Source of the DNA: Lepidodermella squamata
Taxonomy: Eukaryota > Gastrotricha
Direction: 5' to 3'
Assembly (NCBI GenBank): GCA_047495785.1
Contig: JBLDXI010000042.1
Coordinates: 3,968,001-4,032,000 of the forward strand
Length of the DNA stretch: 64,000 nucleotides
Both the position numbers and the translations under genes were made by a program. Positions 34,901 to 46,649 of the stretch are shown here, one piece after another. The stretch's first letter is position 1. The number at the start of each line of letters is the position of its first letter. The notes under the pieces are model-generated. The model saw only the letters and a list, made by a program, of their open reading frames with translations. It did no database searches and was not told the origin of the DNA.

Positions 34901-36247
34901 TAGGTTAAATTCACATTTTCAAATATTCCTCTTAGAATTTCAACAACAACAAAATAACTAATTGACCGTTCGAAAATTTTCGGCAGAATTTCAGCTTAAT
35001 TTGGATTATTTTGTTCACCACGTTGAAACTAATGCTTAAAATTTGCTTAGATTTCAACATAAATCCTTCGCAGATATCAAACGAAATATGCTCACCTGTA
35101 GGCCAAAATCATTTCGATGCTGCGAAGTTCGTAAATGAATCGTTTCACACATTCCACCGCTCAAATCCGTGAGAAAATCTTCGATACAACCGCCCGGAGA
35201 TGACAAACACTCGTAACGCCCTAGCATTTTTGCATACGCTTTTTCCAGCAAAGGCAGCCACAAATCACGAACGGGCTGGCCATTCATATCGACCGCACTT
35301 AACGAAAGTGGCTCAACTAATTCCTCCTTATCGCTATTGGCATATGGCAGCAATTCATCGACCACAACTTCCGCCCATTGGCCGTTGTTCCAGAACCGGA
35401 ATCGGAATATTCCAGCGAATTTGTTCGCGATAACCGGACCGGTCGGGATTGGAGACGGTGTTTCATGGGCATACTCATAATGAGGTTGATAATCATTCGC
35501 TCCACCGTCAGTTATTGCTAAATACTCGGTTTTTCTCGCCACATCCTCCGATGAAGAGTACGTATCAGAGTCCCAAAGCCCTAATTTTTTCGATTTATTC
35601 TTCTCCTGGTAACTTTTTCGAAACAAGCCATAGGTAGCTGGCTCGTTCTTTTCGTCCTCGTAATCATCCCCACCTTCGCCCTCGTCGCAGTGGTCGTAAC
35701 TCGAAATCTGGCCGTGTTCTTCGTCAAAAGGCCGATTTTCCTCGATTTTCTGACTATTTTCGTCCTCGCTACACAGCGAATCTTCATCGTCATCCTGCGG
35801 AATTTCGTACTGATCCGAGCAGTTCTGCTCGTGGCGAAACGGTACGATTTTCTGTAGCAGGCAGCTGTGTTGAGAAACGCACGATAACGCCGAAATAAAT
35901 AGATGACCGGACCAGCGGCCGGGTTTGAACGTGTATTTCGAGACATTATCAATCGAATCACTGAAAAAAGTCGCTCGCGGCGGCAATTCGCCAGTCTCCG
36001 GGTCTAAGGCGATCGGTCTCTCAATCGGAATCCACAGAATGTCCTCATCATCGGTTACTACGACGAAATCACGGAAGGAAAAATGGCCGGCTTGAAGCCA
36101 TTGTTTAATGGAAACGTAGTCCTGATTTCGAAATTGGCAAATCCGTTTCGCTCGTTCTTTCGATTTTACGACATAATCGATGTCTTTGAAGAAGAAATTG
36201 GCCTTCTCGGCAAGTGCGGTTATGCCGGAAAACGTCAACATCTCCAT
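28988..36247 (-). CDS. Calpain-5/6-like protein with no catalytic triad
   Basis: Exons 36247-35096, 34038-33832, 33665-33571, 33033-32321 and 29316-28988 give 831 aa. The order matches CAPN5/6 (TRA-3): papain-like core, calpain beta-sandwich (RYVIIPTTNEP, VIIELSQ-type strands), and a C-terminal C2 domain split by the last, 3-kb intron. All three active-site residues are replaced. The GxxGxCWF cysteine position is His115 (GRWSGHLF), the GHAY histidine is Arg439 (GRAYPITDV), and the RNPWG asparagine is Asp471 (RLRDPFGP). An acidic insertion of about 100 residues (about 140-245) interrupts the core. It should therefore be a non-proteolytic regulator or scaffold, as proposed for mammalian CAPN6. 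Flanking core residues (FWNNGQWAEVVVDELLP, LLEKAYAK) remain well conserved, so it is not a decaying gene. Confidence 0.88.
29834..30223 (-). pseudogene. Disrupted hydrophobic open frame inside the calpain intron
   Basis: One minus-strand frame of 130 codons begins with ATG at 30223 and ends with TAA at 29834. It reads as hydrophobic protein (FALVLATAGTAYLEEGIVVF, SWSLIYMAIRFVKIYF) but has two internal stops, TAG and TGA. It looks like a decayed membrane-protein exon. Chance composition is a real alternative. Confidence 0.25.
30306..30351. repeat. Short hairpin
   Basis: gttgcgaacagac (30306-30318) pairs with gtctgtccgcaac (30339-30351) with one mismatch around a 20-nt loop, inside the calpain intron. 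Probably a fragment of a mobile element. Confidence 0.4.
30495..31038 (+). mobile_element. Retroelement fragment with GIY-YIG-like remnant
   Basis: Ends are inverted copies: the first 30 nt, containing gacatttcgagaccaccacg (30505-30524), reappear in reverse complement at 31008-31038. Inside, 30561-30725 is open and reads YVGETGRRAEE, then SPMTRHFVLNHPDY, and stops. YVGETGR followed by HFxxxHP is how GIY-YIG nuclease modules of Penelope-like retroelements look. Only about 55 codons survive and no reverse transcriptase is present. It lies within the 3-kb calpain intron. Confidence 0.55.
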
Positions 36248-37393
36248 TGTTTCGCCATAAAAATTCTAAAAATATTAGCAAAAAAATCGTAAAATTTCAA
36301 CAGCACTATAAAAACTTTGTTGTCTTTTGTTGAAGCATTTTTTGGCATTTTTCGTGGCGCTCCGTCGAAACCAGACGCCAACAAAAATTCATCAAATAAT
36401 AATTGACGGAAATAATAATAATAATAATATATAGGTTTTTAACGATCACCAACCAGCCAACACCAATAATTATGTTATATCAGTGATTATTTCAAAGAAC
36501 ACGCTATACCTATATTATTTATAGTTTTTAACACAAACTTTCCGCGCCACGATTCAAATTGATGAAATAATAATTGTCGCAAAGAAAACTCAAATAATTT
36601 TCGTCAATAATTTTCCGCGTTAAACATATAGTTGAATAAAAAAGAGAGAAAGAAAAACGGAGAATTTTTATAAATGTTTTTATCATGATTTCAAAAGAAA
36701 AACACGAACACAAAAACACACACAGGTTTTAGTAGAGAGAATGTTTTAGTATGGTAATATTCCTTACAGGATTCCGTAACAATGTTCAATCTACGAACCC
36801 AAAAACGAGTAATACTGCGGCAAATAATGTTTTTCTTTAGTTCGCGATCAACGGAAGGATGGAGATGAAAAATCAAAGATAGACCCGAGAAATAAATGTA
36901 ACAAATAATTATAGGGAAAGAGAAAGCAAAAGACACGACTTCATATTACGACAGATGATTTTTTCAGATTCATCGCTCTATGACTAAATTCGTGACAAAA
37001 AAACAGATCGAGCTAGGCTGTAGATTTAAAACAAACGGTTATTATACTGACGGTGGATTAGTTTCTTCATCAAATATCGAGTAAAAAAACATGGACGGGA
37101 CACAACTTGAATAATCAGCCATTTGAAGGTATTCGTTGGATGGCAAGGTCAGGAATTATCATTGCTATGAATCAGTTCATGTTTCTTCCTATAGTTTTCG
37201 AGCAATTGTTAGCAATTTTGTACTTTTCGTAAATTTCGCGATATATAAGTTTTAAATAGATTCAAGACCACAACACGATTTAATCAGCGCCTTAACATTT
37301 GTGCAAGGTGTGTATAAAAAATCCGCCTTAAAGCTTGTTTGTTTCTCCGTTTTTGATTCGAGAACTGTTGATATTTTTTGGTCCTCTCTGCTA
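36248..37393. other. Intergenic, calpain start to arrestin stop
   Basis: No gene seen. AT-rich with a short (aat)n run near 36410-36430. It should hold the calpain-like gene's promoter and the arrestin 3' UTR. Confidence 0.5.
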
Positions 37394-40300
37394 TCACGCC
37401 GACGAGTCGCCGAAGGGTTGAAGGTGCGAGGGCGCGGCAGCAGGCGCGGGTGGAGATGAGATCAAGGCTCCGAACGGGTGACTCAACGGGTTCGCCGCCA
37501 GCCCGGTGAACGGGTTCGTCGAGTACGTCGGCGGTGATACGATCGGCTCGACAAACGGATGCCGCGGCGCAATGGGTAGTTGAGCTGCGATCAAAGGCGC
37601 CGGTGGTAGGGGCTGCGGCGGCGGGACGTAGACCGCAGTTGGGAATAGCGCGGGTTGGGGCGGTACGGCTGCGATGGGTAGAGCCGGGCCGGAACGAGCG
37701 GCGTGAGCTTGCAGGCGCATTCGCGCGAAATCATCGAAAATCACGTCATCGTCGAGGTGCACCGAAACCGGCTCGGGTTCGTCCTCCAGTTGGATCAAAT
37801 TGTGATCAGCAACCGGCAGCGATGTTCCCATAACATTAGGCGGTTGGTTCGAACCGCCGTTCTCGCACACGGACACAGAGCCCTGGCGGGGTGGGGCGGT
37901 TTGCGGCGGCTGTTGGCCGTTTTTGAAAGAGTTCAAATTCGAGCCACTCCTCGAGCCGCTCGCCGACTGACTGTGGTGGCTCGACGACTGAGGCAACGGG
38001 TGGGTGAGAACGAAAGGCAACTCGACAGCGATATCGCCGGCGCCAAACGCCAGGTAAAGCTTCACCTTCACCTTGTACGTTACAATTATGCCGAGGTTGT
38101 CCTTCGACACAACGTTGTCGAGAATCGTCGACGAGGCCAGGTTGGTTTCTTCGTGCTTCAGCTTGCCGTCCAACGCCAACCCGCGCTTGTCGCGATTCGC
38201 CGACAAAATCGGCTGTAATGTGTACACTTTGCACCACCCAGATTGGTTTGCAGCGATGAAATCCCTATTAAATAGATTATCGTTAATATTCTACACATTC
38301 AGCTCAATCATTGAAAGGTTCTTTCACAGGGGCGTGATTTTTTCGAAAATTTGAGAGATTAAGAATAAAAAAGGAAATGGAATACGGGGAATGCGAGGAT
38401 TTTCCACAATTAATATTCTTTCGAATGCATTAAGAAAATCCAGCTTTCTAGAGGGGTCTAAACATTTTCTTTGCTAAAATCGAGGTTCCAGTACTAAATT
38501 TAATCATTTCAGCGCTTACTTATCCCAATTTTTCTGCGATTTGTGCGAAACAATTTTTCTCAAGCTGACCTCTCCTAGCATAAAATACGCGAAGGGAGGC
38601 CTTTCGGTTATAACTATTTCTCTGAGAAAATTCGGTGCAGAAACCCTAAATTCGGGCTGTGCATTAGGCACATCCAACACTGCATTCAGAATAAATTTTG
38701 CTGAGTTACGATGGGTAAGCTTTACAATTTCATGTGATGCCATTTCCATAGGAAAAACGAAGGGTAAAATCGAATTTATAAAGGATGACGTGGAAACGTT
38801 TTAAGAAAATCCAATTATTCATGAGCTAACCATTACTTATCAGAAATTTTTGCTTGAACAAGTATAGTAATTTTGGTAAGAAAAAATGAATCAAATATCA
38901 GCTTACTCTCCCTCTAAAATGGCGACTGGACAGACGTATTGCGCAGTGGAAAATAAACAAATATCAGCATATTGACGAACTGAAACATAAAGAATAAAGT
39001 TAGATTTTCGGCCTTTAAACTTAGGCGATTGACTCACTGGAAACTTTGTATCGCTTTATAGGTTTACTGGTATTATTGTCGACCAGGACGTTTATTGAGA
39101 TAGGCTCGCCGTGGTAATACTTTTGCCGGTCGAGCGTCGCCTCGAGTCGAACGATGCCAGAGTGCGGAAACGTCAGCTCTTTCACCTGTTCGGCCGTCGG
39201 TTGGGGGCCAGCGTCCGGCGGCGCGTAGATCAGCTTGCGAATAGCGAGGCGGATCGCATTTCGCTTGTGCGGCCGTTCGTCGGCGCTACTCGCCGCGTAC
39301 GCCTTCAACTCGTAGTCGACACCGCACGGCTTGCCAGTGTCGTTTTGAGCAGGCTGCAGTGTGACTGACGCAGGGGAACTATGTGGTAACTGAAAACAAC
39401 ATAATTTAATGAAAGTGAAATAAAATTATATAAAAAAATGAAAATTTCATAAGGTCAATTGGTCTAAAGCAGAAGCTTTTGATTTACTAAGATTTCGAGT
39501 TTAAAATTTATAACAGATTTCTAGGAATTTTTCAATTTAACCAACCGATACCTCTCGAGAGGCATCTCAAAAAGTAAGAATTGTGGCATTCAATCAGAAA
39601 TTGAATCAAGTAACGTTTTTAGGCCTCTAATCCCAAAGGAGCCACACGCGCAATATTATTGAGTGCTATTGATCAAGAATAAACTGAGAGCAAAAAAGGA
39701 AGTGGGCCTCGATAAGCCATATTTTCAGATTTTCAGGGTGTTCAGATTTGGACAATTTAAAATTTTCGGTTGGCTCTTTTCTCAGTATTTGAAGTATAAA
39801 ATGGACTCAATGGTATGGAAAAATATATAAATTATATAGTTTCTTTAGCCTGACCCGGAAATTTTTTCAAATATTTGCGAAAATATTTGCTCACCGGTCA
39901 TATCTGTTAATCGCAAAAGTACCAAACCAAACAACATTCCCGCAAAAGAAAAATTGGCCAGCTCAAAACTTATAAAAAAAAACCCAATGCGCGAGGCGAA
40001 GCGTGAAAATCTAGACCAGCAGGCGATAAGTGGTCAATCAATGTATTCCAGTGAGAGCGAAATGGACTGAGCGAGTGCACAAATGTTCGCATTAATATTT
40101 ATTTGATTAACAGACATTTCTAATTTCGACGCTTGAAAAACGTTATGAATTTCTGATTCAAAATTAAATTTATTCTCACCTCGAAGTAGAATGGATACGC
40201 ATTCGGCCCGAGCTTTTTCATGAGCCGCTCCTGCAGCTTAGTCAACGGGCGTCTGTGCTCGGGCAGCGGCGGGAAGACCTGGACGTTGTTGAGAAATAGG

Positions 40301-40704
40301 TCCTTGCGAAATGTCAGACCCAGCACATCGAGGTCCTCACGACCGTAACGAAAGGCCGCTAATACGTGGACATATACTTTGTCACTGCCAATCCGTTCAG
40401 GATCCACCAAAACAACCCCGTCTAAATTAATGAATATTTTCAAAAAAAATAATGAAATATCGCGATTTTCCATACCTATAGGGTCGCAATATGATAAATG
40501 GTCTATGAAGTCTCGTTTGCCGAGATAGCACGTGATATAGCCGCTAGGACTTGTCTTTTTAAAAACACGAGTCCCGCCAACCATTTGCACAGTTCCGCCA
40601 TTGGCCTTGTTCGAAGAATTTTCTTTCTCTTCGTTATTTCGATTCTGATTCGCTAAATAAGCCGCCGAGCCAGGTTGCGGCGCAGCCCCAAGTTCAGCCG
40701 CCAT
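37394..40704 (-). CDS. Beta-arrestin
   Basis: Exons 40704-40476, 40421-40180, 39389-39038, 38979-38907 and 38264-37394 give 588 aa, longer than the usual 410-ish residues. The N-domain starts [21 protein letters not shown] and has [21 protein letters not shown] and QERLMKKLG. The C-domain has [46 protein letters not shown] and [12 protein letters not shown]. The C-tail keeps a clathrin-box-like LIQLEDE and an AP2-binding [12 protein letters not shown], so it should desensitise and internalise GPCRs. An N-terminal extension of about 48 residues (Ala/Asn/Glu-rich) and a long Pro/Ala-rich tail are added. The starting ATG is 156 bp from the VPS72 stop on the same strand. Confidence 0.94.
38555..38700 (+). 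repeat. Degenerate dispersed repeat, copy B
   Basis: In the last arrestin intron (38265-38906). Shares diverged blocks with 27873-28090, in the same order and orientation. Confidence 0.45.
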
Positions 40705-40860
40705 TTATCTATCGCCGTATAATACCGTATCACGAGAATTTGCGAAACATCTTTATTACGAAATTAATCCTATAAATCAAGGAAAAAAATCATCGTAAAA
40801 ACTCAACCCTATTCATTAAAAACGATGAAAAAAGATGATGATGAGATATTATTGAAAGAA

Positions 40861-42254
40861 CTAATTTTTCGCCTCTTTCTGCATAGCATCGGCGTGAATT
40901 TGCCGCAGCATTTTGAAAGCTTGAAGATTTGCATACGGCAATTTAGTAACCGGGTCGAAATATTTCGCAGTCAAGCCCGTCAACGGGCAAATTTTCCTCG
41001 CAACAGACAGCGAGCGCTGTGAATGCGGCCGGAAAACTTCTTTGAACATCGCTTTATCACCGAATGAAATCAGCGTTTTGCTGGTTTTATCCGGCGTGAT
41101 GGTGATGGATGAGTAGCGAATGCAGAGGTGGGACAAGATTTTGCGTTGTTTAACAACACGCTGTGCAGCTCTCTTCAACTCTTCGCATTGGCGGAATTTT
41201 TCGAGAGATTCAGTATTAAGACGTTCGGTAATTTTTGCTTCTTCCAACAGTTCCGCTTGAGTTAACCTACGCCGACGTTGTTCACGCTTTTGTTTCGACT
41301 GAAATAATCCATTAATTATTCATTTTAATGAGTGGGCTGTCTTTCTCGGTTACTTACGCGGTTGCGTTGGTCTTGCTTCTGCGCCCAAATTTGACGCTCA
41401 ACTTGGCGACGAGCTTCGCCCAGTTCTGATCTAATTTGAGTCGAGGTTCGAAGGGCTGCTCGCTTTTTAGAATTATCTCCAGCCCCGGCAAAAGATTCAT
41501 CCATCGCATCGTTAGAAACATCCTAAATAACAGAAAAATTGGTACTAATCATAGGGATCTTAAAACTGCCTTGATCGGTTAAAAAATAAGTCTCAGTAAA
41601 AATATTTCTAGTCCCATTATAACTAAAAATGAGCTTAAAATAAAACTAGAAAAATTTACAATTTTAGCAAAAAATAAAAAATCCTGCTTACTTTTTAATT
41701 TTGTAAAATTGCCCCACCCTTCAGGTCGTCTTTTGATGAGCTAGCGCCAAAATTTTCCATTTTCGACACCAAAAACTAGCGGAAAGTCAAATACTTACAG
41801 GTTTTTCAATATCAGCCGGTGCAGTCGGGACTTTTTTCGATTTTTTACTCTCAGTCGGCGCATTTTGTGGCAATGAAAATCGTTTCCGCTTCAGAGCTTT
41901 GCGCCGCCTGGCCCGTTCTGCCTCCTCCTCGTCATCATCCAGGTCCTCATCACGTTTCCGTGACCGCTTCGGGGCTCCCTCGGCGTTGTCGCCATCTTCC
42001 CCGCCGTCCTCGCTGATTTCAGCGTCGAAATCTGAATCTACTACATCGCCATCGTCCGATTTCGCCTCGTAATCGTTGTCGTCTTCCTCCTCAACGAAAC
42101 CGCCGTAGGTCGTCGCGTAAAATGCATCGCCTTTGTCCTTGTCCTCGTCGTTCAACAACTGATTCATTTTCGCGCCAGCATTCGCCCGCCGAGACCGCGT
42201 CAGGGCCAACGGCGATGGTGGTTGCAGCTGGCCGGCATCGTTTGATTCGCTCAT
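40861..42254 (-). CDS. VPS72: VPS72 / YL1 nuclear protein homologue
   Basis: Exons 42254-41799, 41522-41358 and 41298-40861 give 352 aa. The N-terminus has RSRRANAGAKMNQLL and an acidic stretch typical of YL1. A basic bipartite segment follows (KALKRKRF), then QTQIRS-like STQIRSELGEARRQ with KQKREQRRRRLTQAELLEEA, and the YL1 C-terminal domain (ICPLTGLTAKYFDPVTKLPYAN). YL1 is the H2A.Z-binding subunit of SRCAP/SWR1 and p400/TIP60 remodelling complexes. All signature parts are present. It is upstream of and co-directional with beta-arrestin, separated by only 156 bp. Confidence 0.95.
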
Positions 42255-45200
42255 TTGATTTTTTAATAAACAACACTTCTACATCATATGAATTTGTTAT
42301 CATCATTATTATTTTTAGGCTTCGATTTCGCGCATTAACGGAATAATCGATATCGGATAAATACATCATAACGCCTGCTCTCGACAAATTTTCGTCATCT
42401 CACCGCACTTTGCTACGCTCTTATTACTATACATCATTATATACAGACAAAGAACACGGGCTTTGATGATAATAATAATAAATAGGAAATCGATCGATAT
42501 TAGCAGCATGGAGGGCTAGTAGTAGTCGCAGCGTTAATAGAAGAAGTGGGAAATAGCCGACCTTCTCCGCCCCATTATTTCGCTCTGCCAAAGATCTCCC
42601 TCGCGGCCCTTTCTATTCATCCGATTGCGAAAATATGTTGTCACTAGTCGGCATCAGAAGCAACGACAAAGGCTAAATAACAACAGTAACGTTACTACTA
42701 ATAACCAAATACCGCGGCGAAAAAGAGACACAAATATCATGGGTATATCCAGAACAGAAAAATTACAGGAATGTACATCAATTAATATAGCGCGTGTGTG
42801 CGTGTGTGGTCAGAAAAACATCCCCAGCGCGAGATGATAATGTTTTACAGACATGGAAAAAACACACTGCGTTTAATCACATCGGTAATATCAAGACAAA
42901 TACAAGTCTGCTGTTGCGCACTAGCCAAGGTGAGGTGAAAAAAATTGCAGGAAATATAGGCGGCTAATCTATAAGCGATGATCTACTGCTACCATTATCA
43001 ACTAGCTCGACGTGTATCTGATAAAGGGCGAAAAAATACCGTGCAATCAGCGTCGCAATCTTAGTTGGAGGCTAATTAACGGCCGACGGCGTCTATCGAA
43101 TACTTGATATAGCGGCAATCAATAAATTTGAAATTTGATGCTCCTCAATGAGTTAAAACTGAGATCTCAAGTAAATTAAGCATTAGGACAGACCATTAAC
43201 ACCATGCTGATGTCAGCATAAGTATGCGTCGTTCCGATTAAGATCTACGTAACGTCTAATGGTTGGGACATCATTAGCAAATAATTGAATTCAGCGAGAT
43301 AACCTTAATAAATGCATGACACCTATTTTATGAGTAAATATCCTTGCTATGAGTCAGTTCCACTTTGATTAATAAGAAAGCAATCAAAACATGCATTTTT
43401 GCGAACGTCTGATCGTGAAATCAAGCAGATCAACTTTTACGGATCCTTGCTGAATAACATGGAATGTCCAGCGAAAAAAAAACAAATAGCTCGTGGAGGC
43501 AGCAATGAATGAAATTTAATCTCAACATGAGTGTTCCAAATTACGTGGCTGAATGAAATTACAATGCATCGGGTACTATTCGTCATTGCCAAAATATTTC
43601 ACAGGACAACAAACAATCACCAATGATCATTAAAATAAAATTAGATAAGAACGTTAATCAGCGGTAAGTGAAATGGAGTGGGACATGGTGATGAGAAAAA
43701 TCCCATCACCACCACGTTCTCAGATTCAACGAAAATGTATGCCTAGGAATGTGAGAATGAAGAAGAGTAACGAATGCGGATTTTTTTGTATTGATCGATT
43801 TGAATGAGCCGAGAACTACATTCGATTGCTCAGGGGTGAAAGGAGTACTAATTCAAAAACAATAATTTCATACAACGTGTTGCAACAACGTATTCTAAAA
43901 TATTTTCAATATCAGCGCCCCTTCATGATTTTGATGAATGCAGTCGTTACATATTCAATCATTTGCTGTGTTACGCGCTGACTTATGGCATGGTATGAAA
44001 TATCAATTTAAATAGAGCAAACGAGAAAGCAGAAGGGAAACAATTTGTTAGCATACTTAATTGGGGATGAGAATTCCCATATCGTAGCTCATAGGTGAAG
44101 AGGTCATTTGTTGATTTTGTATAACATAAAATCTCAAAGCAAGTTTATAACGCAACGAGAGTTGCCGAGCTCATTTACTCGTTTCTATTCGTGATTCGCT
44201 CCATACAGCACGGTGGGCGGAGCATCCCCTACAAGAAAACGAGCATAGATCCTACGGCAAATTTGTACCCTGCACCTTGCGCTCGTTAAAACCCTTGATC
44301 CCACAGATTCCATATTTCCTGACTTTATAACAGCAATTTTCACACAACGGAGTATGGAGACTGACACGTAGGCTGCCAGGCTGCCCCTGTCGATCATAAA
44401 TTGTTGCGATCGAAGTTGAACTGTAGCCCCAATTCGACGTCTGCATATCAAATTTATCCAAGACTACCTAGTATTTACTCAAATAGAGTCTTTTTCCTTG
44501 AAAAAAAACCAGTGGTGACCTCCGCGTAAATCACGTATGCATAGCTGCTCCGCTCCCTAACTTCAAACGAGACAATTGCAATAAAAACCCAAAAAGGGCA
44601 AGGAAGCGATATGGCTAAATGTAAATGAGGGTAACATCAATGAGCATCAGAAGCATCAATTATCAGTGTAACGCGTCACGCGTCACTTAACTTTTGGCAT
44701 TGACTGACAGTTTTGGCGCGGCTCAACAAACGCTAAAAACAGAGACTCCCGACCTTGAAAACTATCGGTTTCGCAATCTATGCTCGTTAAAACATTTTGA
44801 ATTTAATTTGCAACTTCGGGGTATGCTAAAATATTTATTTGGGTAAAAACAAAATAGGAGCAAAAATCACCAATCCCGCGTTTTCTTGCGGTGTTTCAAA
44901 CGTTTTATCTGAGTCTTCTCGCACGAGAATGTCGCTTCCTTCATTTAGCAGTTGGCAGTTGGTCCTGAGACTAAATCTTAAGTCTTGAGTTGCGACCTAC
45001 TTTTTCCTATCTTTTTTCTGACTACGCGCGACACACGGCTCGCAGATATTAGGTTTTAATCGCCGACATTCAATGAGCGCCGGGAGTGAGACTGAACTGT
45101 TAAGTGATTGAATTAGCCCGCTAGCCCTTTATGATCCTTTATGCGGACTTGGGCTCTGGCCGAATGAGGGGCTAGTGAGATAATCGCGAGTACACTTTAC

Positions 45201-45366
45201 ACTTACGTGGCAAAAATGTCTCAGGTTTGCTACTCCCTACCCCAGGCTACTGTCTGCTGAAAACATAGATGATCTCATTTTGGTTGCCAACATCATGAAT
45301 TATCACATTTTTCCTGTTTCCTCGTAGAATATCCTAAATAATTTACTCTCACATCGACTCTATGGT
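42255..45366. other. Three-kilobase gap between divergent genes
   Basis: I recognise no gene. Short open frames near 44185-44460 on the minus strand overlap one another and show no domain. The region separates VPS72 (-) from the sulfotransferase (+) and must include both promoters. No strong repeat seen. Confidence 0.45.
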
Positions 45367-46518
45367 ATGGTTCTATTCTCAAGCGCAGTACAGCTTCCTC
45401 TTGGTGCTGTAAGGTTTTTTATTCTGGGTGCCGCATCTGCGACAGTAATTTCGCTCATTCTCGGACTGATATTCTACCCAGATTTACAATGCCTCGATGG
45501 CAATGCAGCAAGCAAAAATACGCAAATTTCAGCCGTGAAGACGCAAGAGAGAACTAGAGTGCTGATAGCTGGATATTGGCGCAGTGGTTCAGGATTCCTA
45601 GGCGAATTATTTAACCAACATTCTGAGGCATTTTTCTTGGTCGAGCCGTTGAATGGCTACATATACACGCCAAACATAGCGATGCCCGAAAATCTTGACG
45701 CTAGTAGCAATCCGAAGGCTAAAGAAACCTATAATGTCAATGATTTTTATGAGCAATATCAGAGTCGCTCAAATGTCGATTTGGCCAAGGTTTTAAAACA
45801 AGTCTACGAGTGCGATTTTGAAAACATCGACGCCGGTGTTTTAATGCACCGAGTGATGCGCCTTTCACGGTCCAGCTATCAATTCAACTTCTGCCTACAA
45901 TGGAATGGTGCCAATTTAGGCCATTGCCGCCCAGTGTTAACGTCTATGTGTAAGGAACAGTCGATCACTGCTATAAAAGAAGTTTACGCCAGAGCTGAAA
46001 CTGTCAGAGAGTTGCTCAAAGCCTTGCCTGATGTTCGCGTAATTCATTTAGTTCGCGACCCGAGAGCTGTAGTATTATCTCAACGTGATCGAAATATGCT
46101 TGCATCTGGATCTTCATTAGAGGAATCATCACACGAGATTTGCGACATGATGGTGAAAGATCATGAGAAATTGACGCCATTAATCGAGAAGGGTTCAGTT
46201 TTACGCGTGTTTTACGAAGACATTGCCACCCAGCCGGAAACATGGGCTGAGCGTGTATACAACTTTCTTGGGCTTCCTATCTCGCAACAATTGCTCACCT
46301 GGATTCGATCAGGGACGAATTCAAAAGTCAACCATTCTCATAAAGGTTGGCTTTCATCGACACGGAAGAAAAATTCGACAGCCACAGCTTTTGCGTGGAA
46401 AACTCGCCTTCGCCCCGATGAAATTGCGGCCATCGACCGAGGCTGTAGTAAGCTGTACCAAATTATCGGCGGAGACCGATACAAGCCGGTTAAATCCGAG
46501 AAGGATCTTGGTAACTAA
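45367..46518 (+). CDS. Golgi carbohydrate sulfotransferase (CHST1-like family)
   Basis: Single exon, 383 aa. A type II membrane anchor (about 16-37, FFILGAASATVISLILGLIF) precedes a luminal domain. The 5'-phosphosulfate site is GYWRSGSGFLGELFN (69-83) and is followed by FFLVEPL. The 3'-phosphate site is VIHLVRDPRAVVLSQ. GlcNAc/Gal 6-O-sulfotransferases share this layout (RTGSSF, LFEPL, VRDPRA). It transfers sulfate from PAPS to sugars on glycoproteins or glycosaminoglycans in the Golgi; acceptor specificity cannot be read. An overlapping out-of-frame ATG sits at 45362. WDR82 begins 131 bp after its stop. Confidence 0.92.
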   Translation: MVLFSSAVQLPLGAVRFFILGAASATVISLILGLIFYPDLQCLDGNAASKNTQISAVKTQERTRVLIAGYWRSGSGFLGELFNQHSEAFFLVEPLNGYIYTPNIAMPENLDASSNPKAKETYNVNDFYEQYQSRSNVDLAKVLKQVYECDFENIDAGVLMHRVMRLSRSSYQFNFCLQWNGANLGHCRPVLTSMCKEQSITAIKEVYARAETVRELLKALPDVRVIHLVRDPRAVVLSQRDRNMLASGSSLEESSHEICDMMVKDHEKLTPLIEKGSVLRVFYEDIATQPETWAERVYNFLGLPISQQLLTWIRSGTNSKVNHSHKGWLSSTRKKNSTATAFAWKTRLRPDEIAAIDRGCSKLYQIIGGDRYKPVKSEKDLGN

Positions 46519-46630
46519 TCAAAGTGGCTGTGACTCAGTATTTATATTCCAATGAGTTTTAATCTCTTTCAATTTTACACGCTTTAATACAGTTGCAATA
46601 AATTGTTGGGATTTTTGGTTAATCATCATG

Positions 46631-46646
46631 TTTTCTTTCCATTTAG
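46631..46646 (+). promoter_or_regulatory. Acceptor-like tract before WDR82
   Basis: ttttctttccatttag ends 3 nt before the WDR82 ATG and lies about 130 nt after the sulfotransferase stop. This is where a downstream operon gene would take a spliced leader. It may instead be a normal 5' UTR intron end. Confidence 0.4.
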
Positions 46647-46649
46647 AGA

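Noticed and set aside
44185-44461. Overlapping minus-strand frames of 69 and 88 codons, one with CENCCYKV
   Set aside because: No supporting splice partners, signal peptide or family resemblance.
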